Assembly (NCBI GenBank): GCA_026122225.1
Contig: JANEZZ010002762.1
Coordinates: forward strand, 1 to 64,000
Reading direction: 5' to 3'
DNA: 64,000 bases
Source: Heloderma charlesbogerti
Lineage: Eukaryota; Chordata; Lepidosauria; Squamata; Helodermatidae
Numbering within the stretch: the first letter of the stretch is position 1; every line of letters starts with the position of its first letter. Shown in pieces: positions 33,545 to 44,372 of the stretch. A program made the position numbers and the translations under genes. The notes under the pieces were generated by a model. It saw nothing but the letters and a program-made list of their open reading frames with translations. It had not been told where the DNA came from and did not search any database.

Positions 33545-34400
33545 TTTATTTATCTATTTAATTTATTTATTAATTGCCCATCTGGCTGGTCACCCAGCCA
33601 CCCTGGGCGATGTACAATAATAGAAACAGTTTAAAACAATAAAATACTACATTAAAAACATCATATTTCTAAAAACACCCTAAACCACCCCAAATGCCTG
33701 CCTGAACAACCATGTTTTTAATGCATGGTGGAAGCTCATTAAAGAGGGGGCATGGTGGAGTTCCCTAGGGAGGGAGTTCCACAGAGTGCGGGCCACCACA
33801 GAGAAGGCCCTCTCCCTCGTCCTCACCAGCCTAGCTGTCCTGGCTGATGGGACAGAGAGAAGGCCATCCGAGGCTGATCTTGTTAAGTGGCCTGTCTGGT
33901 GTTGCTGGAGGCACTCCTTGAGATAGGCTAGGCCAGAACTATATAGGGTTTTAAAGGTCAAAACCAACACCTTGAATTTGGCCTGGAAAACAACTGGTAA
34001 CCAGTGCAACTCCATCAGCACCGGAGTGATGTGATCACGCTGGTGGCTGCCTTTAATCAGGTGAGCCGCCGCGTTCTGCACCAGCTGCAGCTTCCGAACC
34101 ATCTTCAAAGGTAACCCCACGAAGAACACATTACAGTAGTCTAGACAGGAGGACACCAGAGCATGTACTACCGATGGGAGCAGATGGTCGAGAAGGAAGG
34201 GGCGCAGCCGCCATATCAGATGGAGTTGGTACAGCGCTGTCCAGCTCACAGCTGACACCTGAGCCTCCATGGACAGCTGGGAGTCCAAAATGACCCCCAG
34301 GCTGCGGACCTGGTCTTTCAAGGGTAGCCATGCCCCATTCAACACCAGGTCGACATCCTCCAACCTCCTCTAGTCTCCCACCAAAAGTACCTCCATCTTG
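33545..34400 (-). pseudogene. L2-clade LINE 3' end with a 227-codon open frame
   Basis: Minus-strand frame 33680-34363 encodes the C-terminal part of an L2-type ORF2 after the reverse-transcriptase core: VRSLGVILDSQLSMEAQVSA, LVSSCLDYCNVFFVGLP, LQLVQNAAAHLIKG, HWLPVVFQAKFKVLVLTFKT and ARTLWNSLPRELHHA. The 3' UTR follows, ending in ATTT-type repeats at 33545-33575. No stop or frameshift over 227 codons, so it is younger than the copy at 6025, but it lacks the endonuclease and catalytic core. Confidence 0.9.
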
Positions 34401-34666
34401 TCAGGGAATTAGCAGCTTCACCTGGGTGGTGGGAGGAGGTTTTCCTACAAAGAGGGAAACACCACCCCAAGCACCATGGTCCCAATCCGAATCAGGCAGT
34501 GGCTGCTTTTTACCTTAGTAAAGAGACAGGAGATCCGATCACAGATCCCCATCACCTTGTCTAGTTTGGCTGTTGGATAAAACCATCATTTACGTCATCA
34601 CAAGGACTAGCCCACCCCCCTGACTAGCAATTAGGTTGACTTCTGTCTTTTTTTGTGCGGGGTGGG

Positions 34667-35249
34667 TGTCACAAATCTCTTGGCCCCCATCTATTAAGCA
34701 CTCACACACACGCAAAAGGAGAGGCTTCAGTCTCACACCTTTAATTCATTATTCACAGGATCATTACAGATGCAAATCCTTGAAGTCTCTCTGGCTACAG
34801 AGGAATGCCTCCAGAGGATTCAAATGGGATCACCGAAAATTGCCCACAGTTTGAAAGGGAGGCTGTCTGGCTAGGCTAACTTAGGGAGGGAGGGAGGGAG
34901 GGAGAGGCCACCCCACCCCTTCCATGATGTTTCCCTGCGTCGGCTCTCACACATCGCTAACCGGGTCAACCGTCTGAGCTCCACCCCTGACATTTCCCTC
35001 TTAGCTCTGTGCCACCGCCTCTCATCTTGTAGGTCACAGTCTCCAGTCCTCTCCTCCTCCTGCTCGCTGCTTCTCACAGAGGGGGGCAAGGAGGAAGCTT
35101 CATGCCCGGCCATCTGGGAGTTGGTAGCCTGAGAAGCACGCCTGCCCATATCTGAACTGGCTTGTGAAAATGCCTCCCCCAGTTCTGGCTGCTCCTCTTC
35201 TGAATCTGAGCTGCTAACTATCTCCCTGCGCTCAGAATCAATCCTGACA
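34667..35249 (-). mobile_element. Solo LTR of an endogenous retrovirus-like family (copy 1)
   Basis: On the minus strand it starts TGTCAGGATTGATTCTGAG and ends in TGACA; this start matches the copies at 50845 and 56445. Flanking pentamers gtggg and gaggg differ at one position. The antisense 147-codon frame (34871-35314) is probably LTR sequence plus flank, not a gene. No internal retroviral region is adjacent. Confidence 0.7.
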
Positions 35250-35591
35250 GAGGGGGGGACTTTTCTTCTTAAATTGTCACAGCTTGGAGCAAGGGGTGGG
35301 GCCACCAGATCCACACCCTAGTACCAACCCCAGTACTGACTTGGAAGAGCAGAGGGGCCTGCGTCAGGCATGGATTGAGGGCTCAGTAGCCCAGTCCAGC
35401 AGAGCAAGCCGCCAAATCCCTCTGAAGACCCCAACCCCCTTATTATCCAGGGCCCTCAAAACAGGGGTTACATCTCCTCCCATGGATTTGGGGAAATCAT
35501 TGGTGTTTCTGAATAGAAAAACCTACACAGAGACCGTGAAGTTCTTGGCTTTGGCCCATCTATCTCCCTGACAAGCCCCTTTGTCTTCCAG

Positions 35592-35800
35592 AGATGAAGA
35601 TGTACTCCCTTGCTGTCACCCCGAACGGCCACCTGGAGGGCAAAGGGAGCATGCCCCCACCGATCATCATGCGCACTGCTGCCACACCCATGCCCACCCC
35701 GAAGTGCTCCCCGCACATGGACTCCGTCTGCCCCTTCATGGACTCCAGGAGAGGGAGCAATGCTTCCGTTGACCCGCTGAGCTTCGACCAAAAATCCTTG
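35592..35800 (+). CDS. CACNA1H: CACNA1H exon 6 of window: II-III loop
   Basis: Completes a glutamate codon, then [37 protein letters not shown], and a less conserved stretch with [12 protein letters not shown], ending FDQKSL before the donor gtattt. Length 209 bases, phase 0 at the end. This cytoplasmic loop is the most paralogue-specific part of the channel, and these motifs are the main support for Cav3.2. The donor gtattt is weak, so use of an alternative donor nearby cannot be excluded. Confidence 0.93.
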
Positions 35801-36034
35801 GTATTTCACAAGTATTAGCGCTTTTGGGTGTTGCCTTTGACATTCAGTTAGAGGAGTGCTGACAAGTGCAACCCAAATGATCTGAGGGCTGAAGCCCCTT
35901 CCTCACCAGAAAAGGCTGCAGCATTTGGTGCTTTTTAGTTGGGGGGGGGGGAAGGGTTACTAAGGAGGTGGCGAGGACATGATGGAGGTTTATGAAATTG
36001 CACGTGTTGTGGAGTAAGTACACCATGTAGCACA

Positions 36035-36140
36035 GTCTTGCCCCAATCTAGTGCCTCCCGGATATTTTGGGCTACAACTCCCATCAGCAGGGCAAATGAT
36101 TAGCAACAATGGGAGTTGTAGTCTAAAGCATCTGGAAGGG
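36035..36140. mobile_element. Small palindromic MITE
   Basis: gatattttgggctacaactc and, inverted, ggagttgtagtctaaagcat surround a short loop; ends near gcctccc and ggaaggg. Same family as 49615. Confidence 0.55.
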
Positions 36141-36224
36141 TGATCAAGTGAGTTTGTGGCCAAAGAAAGATTCAAACCTGCCACTTCCTGGCTGAGAGCT
36201 CATCCCTCGGTCAGCTTGCCATGG

Positions 36225-36400
36225 TTGTTCTCATAGGAAGCTGCCTTACATTGAGTCAGACCCTCATCCAGCCCAGGACCCTCTACTTTCTAAGCTGCAT
36301 CTCTTCTCCATGGTCTTCTCCACCTCTGGGAGATTCCAGGGATTGAACCTAGGACCTTCTTCCTGCAACACAGTTTCGCTGCCACCAAGTTATGGCCTTC
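36225..36400 (-). repeat. tRNA-derived SINE, diverged copy
   Basis: cataggaagctgccttacat, gagtcagaccctcatccagc, gggattgaacctaggacctt, accaagttatggcc: the 30142 family with a long internal divergence. Confidence 0.6.
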
Positions 36401-36404
36401 CCTT

Positions 36405-37440
36405 CAAAGAACGGGCAGGCTGGCTCCGTGCAGGGTGGTGGATTTGAGAGAAATCGCTGAGTTGGCTGGAGCTTATCGGTTACACTCGGGGGATCCCCCC
36501 CCCCGCCCCAAATTGCCTGCTGTAAAACTGCTGGAACATGATAAGGCTAAGGAAATGGGATGTGCCAAAGTGAGGCCAGGATCCTCTCCAGTAGCTGCCC
36601 AAGGAAGGGAGCGTGTTGAACAATGAAACGGCTCAGTGGTTGCCATGGCGTAGCTAGCAAGACCAGCGGCTCGAGACAGGCTGGTTTCTAGCATTCGGAT
36701 TCCAACAGCAGGGCTTCCTATTAGCAGTGGTTTAGCTAGCCTAATTTTAGACCCTGGGCGTAATGACCTTACACCAAGGGTCTCACTTCAGTTGTGAAGC
36801 ACGCAACTCACATTTCTCTTCTCCCACTGTCCCCCTCACTTGCCATTCCATGCTTTGCAAGGGCTCCTACGTTCCTGATACCTTAGAGCAACCCACCTCC
36901 TGAAAAAAAGAAATGCTCTGAGCATGTGTCGTTTCGCAGCTTAATCCTCTGCACATCGGTCTCTGCTTCTGCTGAGACTAGTGATGCTAAGCCCATTTAC
37001 TTGGGAAGAAGCAGCATTTGGTTGTAGAAAAAGGAGGATCTATCGTTAAAGGAAAAATAAGGAAATGAGCATCTGTAACCATGCACATGCCCACCCGGCT
37101 GCCCCTTGGCTATAAGAAGTTTTTAAAATAAGAAAGGGAAGATGCTGCAGCAAGCGGGATCTGCCTGTTTGCTGCTGCTCCCATTGCTTGCTGCTGTCTG
37201 AGTGGTTCCTTGCCCCCTGGGCTGCAGGGCCCAGCTCCTTGACCCTGAGGTCCAACTCTACCCACACCACCGCCTTTTACCAGAGACGATCCCTGGTTTT
37301 TTGGTCCTGGTCCCTGGTAAAGCACATCCCCTAATTCAGTCTCTATTTTTGCCTTTGTAGGAGGCCTATTTAAGAAGATGAGCTCGATTTCTCATTCTTC
37401 AGCATTTAGCTCCTTCCCCCACCCAGACACACCCTGCCCC
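36405..37440. other. Intron 6, unassigned stretch
   Basis: No repeat family or exon recognised. Confidence 0.4.
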
Positions 37441-37450
37441 GGTCTCTTGA

Positions 37451-37530
37451 AAGTAAAAGTGCAATACAGTGCATGTTTGGACATGTAGGGCTTTTCTCTG
37501 TCTAAACATCCATAGTATTGCACTGTAGGT
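37451..37530. mobile_element. Short palindromic MITE
   Basis: agtgcaatacagtgcatgtt and, inverted, aacatccatagtattgcact; a diverged member of the AATCCTATG-terminated family. Confidence 0.5.
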
Positions 37531-37989
37531 GGGGTGACAGTGGTGTTGCAGGATATATCTGTTCTCTGGCACATGTACAAATAAATGCACACATGCAAAT
37601 GTACGCTAAGGCACCATGCAGCCTGAAATGTCACGCTCTGCACATGCCAAGGCACATTTTGAACAATTAACCACTTATTGTTGGACAACTTTGGCTTGGC
37701 TGCTGTGATACCTTCAGCCAAAAGAACATCTTGGCTTTGGGAAGGGCCTTCACAGAGTGAATGGAGACAATATACATTAGCCCAGGGGGAGTTGGATGGG
37801 GATGGTGGGTGTTGTAGTCTAACACGACTGGATGACACCATGTTGTGGGTGGCTGCATCAGAGGGTAGGCAGAATAGTGGAAATGCAGGTGAATACTGGG
37901 GTGGGATTTGCAGAGGAATTCTACTTCAAATATTACATTGGCATACCCGCACCTTCATGTGCAAGCTATGCGATTCCTTCTCAAACACA

Positions 37990-38250
37990 AGAGAAGGCAT
38001 CACCTTAGTGGCTTAGAGATGGATCTGAAAATCAGGAGGCCCCCTGATTTGAATCTCGCCTCTCCCATTAACTCACTGGGCAGACTTGGCTAAGCCATAA
38101 TCTCTCAGCCTCACCCCTCTCCATCTGCAATGTGGGGGCAACGATACTGGTCTACCTTACGGGGTTCTTGTTGTTGTAATGATTCCAGAACAAATAATAT
38201 ATGAGAAGCAAAGACTGAAGACCCAAAAGGGCTATACAGATTAATATTGA
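37990..38250 (+). repeat. MIR-like CORE-SINE
   Basis: Blocks as at 10135: gatttgaatctcgcctctcc, tgggcagacttggctaagcc, cctcacccctctccatctgc, ttgttgttgtaatgattcca, gggctatacagattaatatt. Confidence 0.75.
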
Positions 38251-38337
38251 TCATCCAAGAGTGCAGTCCTCTGCATGTTTAGACAGACAAAAAAGTCCTA
38301 CAACTCCCAGCATGCCCCACCCAGCATGGCATCAAGC

Positions 38338-38527
38338 TGTTACTGCCAGGCACTCAGCCTCTTAGAATAGGGGGAAACTGTTCAAAAGCTGGGACACCAC
38401 TGAGCGGTCGGTGGTCAGGAGAAACAGGAGGGGCCAGGGGAAGGGGCATGGCCATCTGGGGATCCCTGGCTAGCTGGTTCTGGAGGGCCACATTTGGCCC
38501 CTGCACCTGAAGTCCTGCATCCCAGTG
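38338..38527 (+). mobile_element. hAT-like element fragment 71 bases before exon 7
   Basis: Right-hand part of the 42600/51581 family: cctcttagaatagggggaaa, gccatctggggatccctggc, gccacatttggcccctgcac, ctgaagtcctgcatccca. Plus orientation. A remnant of the AATCCTATG family lies just upstream (38258-38325). Confidence 0.65.
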
Positions 38528-38598
38528 CTAAAGCATCTTCCATTCCTTGGTTTGGCTTTGAAACTCTTACCTGCACTTTCCCTCCTGCCCTCTCCCAG

Positions 38599-39033
38599 TC
38601 CAGCCTCCGCAGCTCCCCCTGCACCAACTGGGGCACGGGCAGCAACTGGGGCAGCCGCCGGTCGAGCTGGAACAGCCTGGGCCGGGCCCCGAGCCTCAAG
38701 AAGAAGAGCCAGTGCGGGGAGCGCGAGTCCTTGCTCTCCGGGGAAGGCAAAGGCAGCACGGATGACGAAGCAGAGGATGCCAAGCTCAGCGCCCTCGGCC
38801 GGCCACCCTCGCACCGCCGAGCTGACTCCCTGGACTGCCGGGGGGCCCTGGAGCTGCCGGAGCTCCTCCAGGTGCCCGGCGCCCGCCACCCCCTGAGCAT
38901 CAGCCCCGTGGCCGTGCTGCCCGCCGAGTTCCAGGACTGCAACGGCAAAATGCTCCACATGCCCAGCGAGTTCTACCTGCACATGGATGGCCACAAGGAC
39001 AACCCCTTGGACTACGAGGATGACATGGAGGAT
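38599..39033 (+). CDS. CACNA1H: CACNA1H exon 7 of window: large GC-rich II-III loop exon
   Basis: 145 codons, phase 0 at both ends, donor gtaagt. Begins SSLRSSPCTNWG, then RRSSWNSLGRAPSLKKKSQC and GERESLLSGEGKGSTDDEAE, as in mammalian Cav3.2. The motif HRRADSLD aligns with the mammalian RRAESLD, where CaMKII phosphorylates Ser1198 in the literature; the basic-X-X-Ser core is kept. The middle (ELPELLQVPGARHPLS) and the end (PSEFYLHMDGHKDN, DYEDDMED) diverge from mammals as I recall them. The exon is much richer in G+C than the flanking introns, and long antisense open frames here are shadows of that composition. Confidence 0.95.
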
Positions 39034-39204
39034 GTAAGTCTGGCACCAGGACGTTCTTTTGGTTTGGGAGGGCTGGCCCTCTTCCCCGGCCCCAGGTGGA
39101 AGCTGCCAGTGGTCACCGAAGGGAAGTTGGCTGCAAAAAAGGCAAAGGCTATTTGGGGCTTCATTAGTACAAGTATAGCTTCCAAATCACATGACATGCT
39201 AGTT

Positions 39205-39757
39205 CCCTCTACTCAGCACTGGTTAGGCCTCATCTGGAGTACTGTGTCCAGTTCTGGGCACCACACTTTAAGAAGGATGCAGACAAACTGGAGAGGGTTC
39301 AGAGGAGGGCAACAGAGATGATCAGGGGACTGGAAACAAAGCCCTATTGTGGAGAGACTGAAAGAACTGGGCATGTTGAGCCTTGAGAAGAGAAGACTGA
39401 GGGGGAAAAGGATAGCACTCTTCAAGTACTCAAAAGGTTGTCACAGACAGGAAGGCCAGGATCTCTCCTCGATCATCCCAGAGTGCAGGACACGGAATAA
39501 TGGGCTCAAGTGACAGGAAGCCAGATTCCGGCTGGACATCAGGAAAAACGTCCTGACTGTTAGAGCAATACGACAATGGAACCAATTACCTAGGGAGGCG
39601 GTGGGCTCTTGAACGCCTCCCTAGGGAGGAGTTCAAGACAAGGCTGGACAGCCATCTGTCGGGGATGCTCTGACTTGGATTCCTGCACTGAGCAGGGGGT
39701 TGGACTTGAGGGTCTTGTAGGCCCCTTCCGGCCCTACTATTCTATGATTCTATGAAA
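39205..39757 (+). repeat. CR1 LINE 3' end
   Basis: ggcctcatctggagtactgt, gggcaccacactttaagaag, gaggagggcaacagagatga, ggctggacagccatctgtcg, ending with the CR1 hallmark attctatgattctatg. No poly-A, as usual for CR1. Confidence 0.88.
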
Positions 39758-39980
39758 TTAGAACGAGAGGTATGCACAGCTGGCCTCTTGAAATTCTCTG
39801 CCCTATTCACGGGCAGAGAATTGGACATGAAAACTGGGGTGTTAAAAGCAAGACCCTGTTTTCATCCATGAAATGTTGGCGGGTATTTTTTGTTTTTTTG
39901 TTTATTTAGTACATTTATTTCCTATCTTTCCCCCAAGGGGCTTAAGGAAATGATAAAATAATGCCATCTCTTCCATCCAG

Positions 39981-40081
39981 ACTTACTGCTACAGGATTCA
40001 TAAGGCCTTGGAGCCCTACAAGCCTGAGTGGTGCAAGACGCATGAGGACTGGTCTCTCTATTTGTTTTCACCTCAGAATCG
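39981..40081 (+). CDS. CACNA1H: CACNA1H exon 8 of window: end of II-III loop
   Basis: Encodes [20 protein letters not shown], then [14 protein letters not shown], the conserved lead into domain III S1. Phase 0 start, ends in phase 2 with CG of an arginine codon before gtaaga. Length 101 bases. Confidence 0.95.
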
Positions 40082-41282
40082 GTAAGAGACCTGAAACAGG
40101 GTCGCAATGGCTCTCTCCTTTTTTTTTTCCACTGCTGTTGTTTCCATTTTCTGGCATGCTGGCCTTGCACAGTTGAGATGTTTTTCTGCAAAAGCCTCAG
40201 GTGTCTTCAGAGAGTCCCCTTCCAGATAGGGCTGAACTGAAAAGTTTGCTGGGGAACCTTTCAGCAAAAGCTATTGCATTGGGAGCAAGCAATAAGGAAA
40301 GCCTCAAATGACTGCTGTGTTTGAAGGTGGGACAAAATGAAGTTGTTTTTAGTGGCTTACCAGGAAAAAAAACTGGCAACAGTGACACCTTTTTTTCTTA
40401 ATATTTCAAGAAAGATGGAGATGCGTCCAGCACCGGCCGTGACCCCCTCCCTTGTGCCTCATTTGGAATTACACTTAAAAACAATGGTGGCCCCCTCATG
40501 GCGGCCATGTTTGTCCCCCGAACAATGCATCTGAAATGATGCTGCATCATGACTTCACATCATTCCCAGTGAGTCATTATGGGAAAACGTTGAGAGCTGT
40601 TTGCACCTGTGTCACCACTTGAAGAGGGAGAAAAAGTATCTGATAAGAAAGAAAGGTTTATGTAGGGGGAAAGCCATTGCTGCTTTCCCTGGTATTCTTT
40701 TTCCCCGCCCTGGAAAAAATGATTAGATTTTTCTCAATGGTGTAGTAGTAAATTTTGAAGTGCAGACACTCATCATGACATTCTTTGTAGCCAAAAATTG
40801 TCCACAGTAAAGCAAATGGGTCTTCATTGCCCAGTCCAGATCAAGCCACCCCAGAAAACTTTGGATTACAGTAGGGAACAATATATTGTTGGGAACATTC
40901 GTTTCCCCCCAGCTATTGTGAGGATTACAGCTAAGCTCAGAGGGAACAGGGAATTTTCTGAGGGAGGTGACAAATGACATCAGCATCCCTGCTGGCAATG
41001 CATCCCTGTGAGCCCTGGTACCACCACACCGCTGATTTTTCTCCTACCCCCCAAGAAAATGGACAAGAATTGTCTCCCATATTTGCAGCCTGCAAATGGG
41101 CCAGCAATAATAGCAGGGCATTTTTGGCTCAGCGCAACTTCTGTCCCTCTCAGTGCTGATACCCTACCCCACCGCTCCCCCCATGTCCTCCAGTAGCACC
41201 TGCATAACAGCCAGAAGGAAGTCAACAAAGGATGTTGCACAGCTGGAAATGATGCAAGATCCAGGAGCAGACAAGATAGGCC
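40082..41282. other. Intron 8, mostly unassigned
   Basis: No repeat family, exon or RNA gene recognised. Short open frames here lack similarity. Confidence 0.4.
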
Positions 41283-41289
41283 TTGACAT

Positions 41290-41500
41290 GCTCAGAGCAT
41301 AAGAACTTAAGGACAGCCCTGCTGGATCAGAGCAAAGGCCTCTCTAGTCCAGCATTCTGTTCCCACAGTGTCCAGCCAGCTGCCCCAATGGGAAGCCCAC
41401 AAGCGAGACATGAGCACAATAACCCGCAGCAATTTGTATTCAGAAGCACGCTGCCTCTGATCCTGGAAAAGAAAGCATCAGGACTGGTGAATGATTTCGA
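41290..41500 (-). repeat. CR1/L3-type LINE 3' fragment
   Basis: aagaacttaaggacagccct, ctctctagtccagcattctg, tgggaagcccacaagcgaga. Diverged. Confidence 0.65.
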
Positions 41501-41529
41501 CAACAGAGGCGGAGAGGAGTTGTATGTCT

Positions 41530-41705
41530 CTTGGTTGATGGTTTTAAAATCATTTTTAGGTATATGCTGTGTGTGAGTGTGCTGTCTGTTTATATGCTTT
41601 TATGTAAATGGTTTTGTATTTTAAATGGTTTTTAGTTTTTGTGAATCACCCAGAGAGCTTCGGCTACGGGGCGGTATAGAAGCATCATAAATGAAATGAA
41701 ATGAA
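41530..41705 (+). repeat. L2-type LINE 3' tail
   Basis: gtgaatcacccagagagctt, cggctacggggcggtataga, then (AAATG)n-like tail. Confidence 0.6.
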
Positions 41706-42138
41706 AAAATAGCACGGCTCCCAGGCTCCCAAAAGCAGCCATGCATCACACTGTGAAAAAGGAGGACACGGAGTTGCACAAAAGTTGCACGGGGCTATCT
41801 ATATGTAGAGATGCAAATTTAGAAATAGTTGGTATGGATTAAATAGAAATGCAATGCATGTCACTGTAGTTGGGAAGTCTGTCACCAGGTGACCTGTATG
41901 CTGCTGCTAAATCTTCTGCCCAGGTGCCGCTAACTGGACGGGCAGCAACTCCAAGGCCCTTTAGCTCTTCCTTCTGATGTTTCTTTATCTTTATACTGGA
42001 CCTGGACTGGACAGCCTTTTAAATAGAGGACTCCTTCCAATTAGATGACTGTCCTTTGGCAGCCCCTCAAATAGAGGACTGTCCTCTGTAAAGCAGGACA
42101 CCTGGACACGCTGACCCTGTCCTTGTCTTGTTTTCCAG

Positions 42139-42262
42139 ACTTCGGGCCACCTGCCAGAAAGTGATCGCACACAAGATGTTTGACCACGTGGTTCTCATCT
42201 TCATCTTCCTCAACTGCATCACCATTGCACTGGAGAGGCCGGATATCGACCCCAACAGCACA
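42139..42262 (+). CDS. CACNA1H: CACNA1H exon 9 of window: domain III S1
   Basis: Completes the arginine codon, then [18 protein letters not shown] and S1 ([18 protein letters not shown]), ending DPNST in phase 0 at the donor gtgagc. The NST is a potential N-glycosylation site in the extracellular S1-S2 loop; mammalian Cav3.2 has GST here from memory. A CR1-type LINE fragment begins about 30 bases after the donor. Confidence 0.95.
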
Positions 42263-42292
42263 GTGAGCCCAGAGTCATTCCTAGATCACCTC

Positions 42293-42540
42293 ATCACTGG
42301 GAGAGTTGGAGGGGAGGATGTGGCTAATAGTCCTGATGGCTCTGTGCTCCCTCCAGTACCAGAGGCAGTGAGCCTATGTACACCAGTTGCTATGGACCAT
42401 GGGCGGGAGGGTGCTGTTGCACTCATGTCCTGCTTGTGGGTTCCTGGTTGACAGCTAGTTGGTCACTGTGTGAACAGAATGCTGGACTAGATGGACCCTT
42501 GGTCTGATCCAGCCGGGCTCTTCTGATGTTCTGATGTGAC
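42293..42540 (+). repeat. CR1/L3-type LINE 3' fragment close to exon 9 donor
   Basis: gctaatagtcctgatggctc, caccagttgctatggaccat, gtcactgtgtgaacagaatg, gactagatggacccttggtc. It starts about 30 bases past the exon 9 donor, in sense orientation. Confidence 0.8.
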
Positions 42541-42599
42541 CCAAAAGCCAATTTACTTTGAGGCCCACAAGCTTTGAGTGGAAAGGTAAAGCTTTAGTC

Positions 42600-42909
42600 C
42601 AGGGGTGGGAAACCTCTTTCAGTCCCGGGGGCCACAGTCCAACAGTGGGTGGGGCTGAAGACAAAGGGTGGGGCCAAAGCTAAAAGAGGAGGGACCAAAA
42701 TACCAGAAATACCAGCCTATTTTAGCTTAAAACTCATTGCCAGTAACTGAGGCTTAGGAGAGGCATTTAGAATGAGCGGGGGCGTGGGGGGGGTGGACTA
42801 CACAAAAGCCAGGAAACCACCAAGTGATTGGTAGTCAGGGAAGGGGGAGTGGCCACTGGGGAACCCTGGAGGGCCGGATTTGACGCCGAGCCTAAATAGC
42901 CCACCCCTG
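42600..42909 (+). mobile_element. hAT-like element, 310 bp, degenerate 8-bp TSD
   Basis: CAGGGGTGGGAAACCTCTTT at the left, AGCCCACCCCTG at the right; octamers ctttagtc (42592-42599) and ctttaatg (42910-42917) share 6 of 8 bases. Reference copy for the family found near several exons: gaggggccaccctggagggc-like middle with aggcttaggagaggcattt and ggaaaccaccaagtgattgg. Confidence 0.75.
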
Positions 42910-42969
42910 CTTTAATGGATTAACTAATTGCTACAGGCTTGTTTCAATTGCAAGGCCATATTTTTATTG

Positions 42970-43345
42970 CAGGAGCTAAGAACAGAAGAAGAGCCGTGCT
43001 GGGTCAGACCAAGGGTCCATCTGTTCACACAGTGGCCAACCAGCTGCCCATGGGAAACCCATAAGCAGGACACGAGTGCAACAGCACTGTCCCGCCCATG
43101 TTCCCCAGCAACTGGTGTACCTAGGCACACTGCCTCTGATACTGGAGGTAGCATATAGCCATCGGGACTGGCAGCCATTGATAGCCTTCTCCAGGAATTT
43201 GTCCAACCCCCTTTAAAGACATCCGAACTGGTGGCCATCACTACATCCAATGGTAGCGAATTCCATAATCTAACTCTGCACCATGTGAAGAAGTCCTTCC
43301 TTATATCTGTCCTGAATCTCCCACCCATCAGCTTCATGGGAGGAC
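42970..43345 (-). repeat. CR1/L3-type LINE 3' fragment
   Basis: gaacagaagaagagccgtgc, gttccccagcaactggtgta, ttgatagccttctccaggaa, cctgaatctcccacccatca. Confidence 0.8.
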
Positions 43346-43737
43346 CCCATTGGGTTCTGGTATTTTGAGAGCCTTTTCCTCTGGGCCGTCTTTTCTCAAA
43401 GGCATGTTACCATAACTAGGAAGGCAAAAGAGAACTTTTGAAGATGGCTTTTTCTTTCTCATAAGGGATGGCTGCTCGTTTGCCTGTTAAAGTATGAATG
43501 GATTTTCTTCCATTTCTGAAAAGGCACCTCCTAGTGAGTTTTGGGGTGATTTTACAAATTTGTTTAAGTTAAATAGACCAATACACTGACTGATCAGTTA
43601 AAAGCAGTTGTTCTATCAACTGAAGAGGGTTTAAATAAAAAAATCATTTCCTTTCTTTAACACTTTTCTAGCCCACCTGTCCCATCTGCTGGCTGAGATG
43701 GCTCACAATTAAAAATATAAACTCCAGAAATGATCAC

Positions 43738-43812
43738 TAGACCCACTGAAATCAATGGGACCTAAACTAGTCATGCCTAACCTAATTCCCATTGATTTCA
43801 GTTGGTCTGGAA
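43738..43812. mobile_element. Palindromic MITE fragment
   Basis: cactgaaatcaatgggacct and, inverted, cccattgatttcagttgg. The same family occurs at 44140. Confidence 0.55.
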
Positions 43813-44139
43813 CCAACCCCATAATAGTACCAACAATCCTGCCCACTTTGAATAGTTGTTGCATTCATATTCCACTCTTCCTCCAAGGAGCGCAGAGTGG
43901 TAGTTTTATTTTAACCTCAGCACAACCCTGCAAAGTAGATTAGGCTCAAAGGTAGTGCAGAATCATTGGGTGCCTTGGGGGGGCGGGTCTTGAAGCTCAG
44001 AATCTAGAGAAGTGATTGAATAAGATTTCCTGGTTTTGGAGACAAGGGGAGGGGGAGTATGTTTAGTGCCTTGCATATCTTTGTCCTTCCCCATGAGTAG
44101 CAGAATATATTATGCAAAATAGTTGGGTGGGGAGGTAAG

Positions 44140-44372
44140 GTAGACTCAAGGTTGGATCCAGACTTCATCATACTTGGAGTCAACCCACTGAAATCAATGA
44201 GACTAAAGTTAGTCATGGCTAAGCAAAGCCCAACTGATTTCTTTGGGTCTACTCTTAGCGAGACTAAGCCAGGATCCAACCCAGTGGCTGCAATCCTGAA
44301 CATCCTTACATGGAAGTAATTTCCACTGAACTCCGTGAGACTTACTTCTGAGTATAGGGTTGCACTGTAAAT
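44140..44372. mobile_element. Two adjacent palindromic MITEs
   Basis: 44140-44285: aggttggatccagacttcat to gccaggatccaaccc, with cactgaaatcaatgagacta in one arm and gatttctttgggtctactct in the other. 44288-44372: gctgcaatcctgaacatcct to gagtatagggttgcactgta. Both are non-coding with inverted ends. Confidence 0.6.

Noticed and set aside
34871..35314. Antisense 147-codon frame, acidic and serine-rich
   Set aside because: It overlaps a solo LTR and its flank. The same composition recurs in the LTR at 50845, so it is repeat sequence, not a host gene.
38415..38994. Antisense open frames of 181 and 174 codons
   Set aside because: They lie exactly opposite CACNA1H exon 7. Its high G+C content removes stops on the other strand; no independent coding signal.
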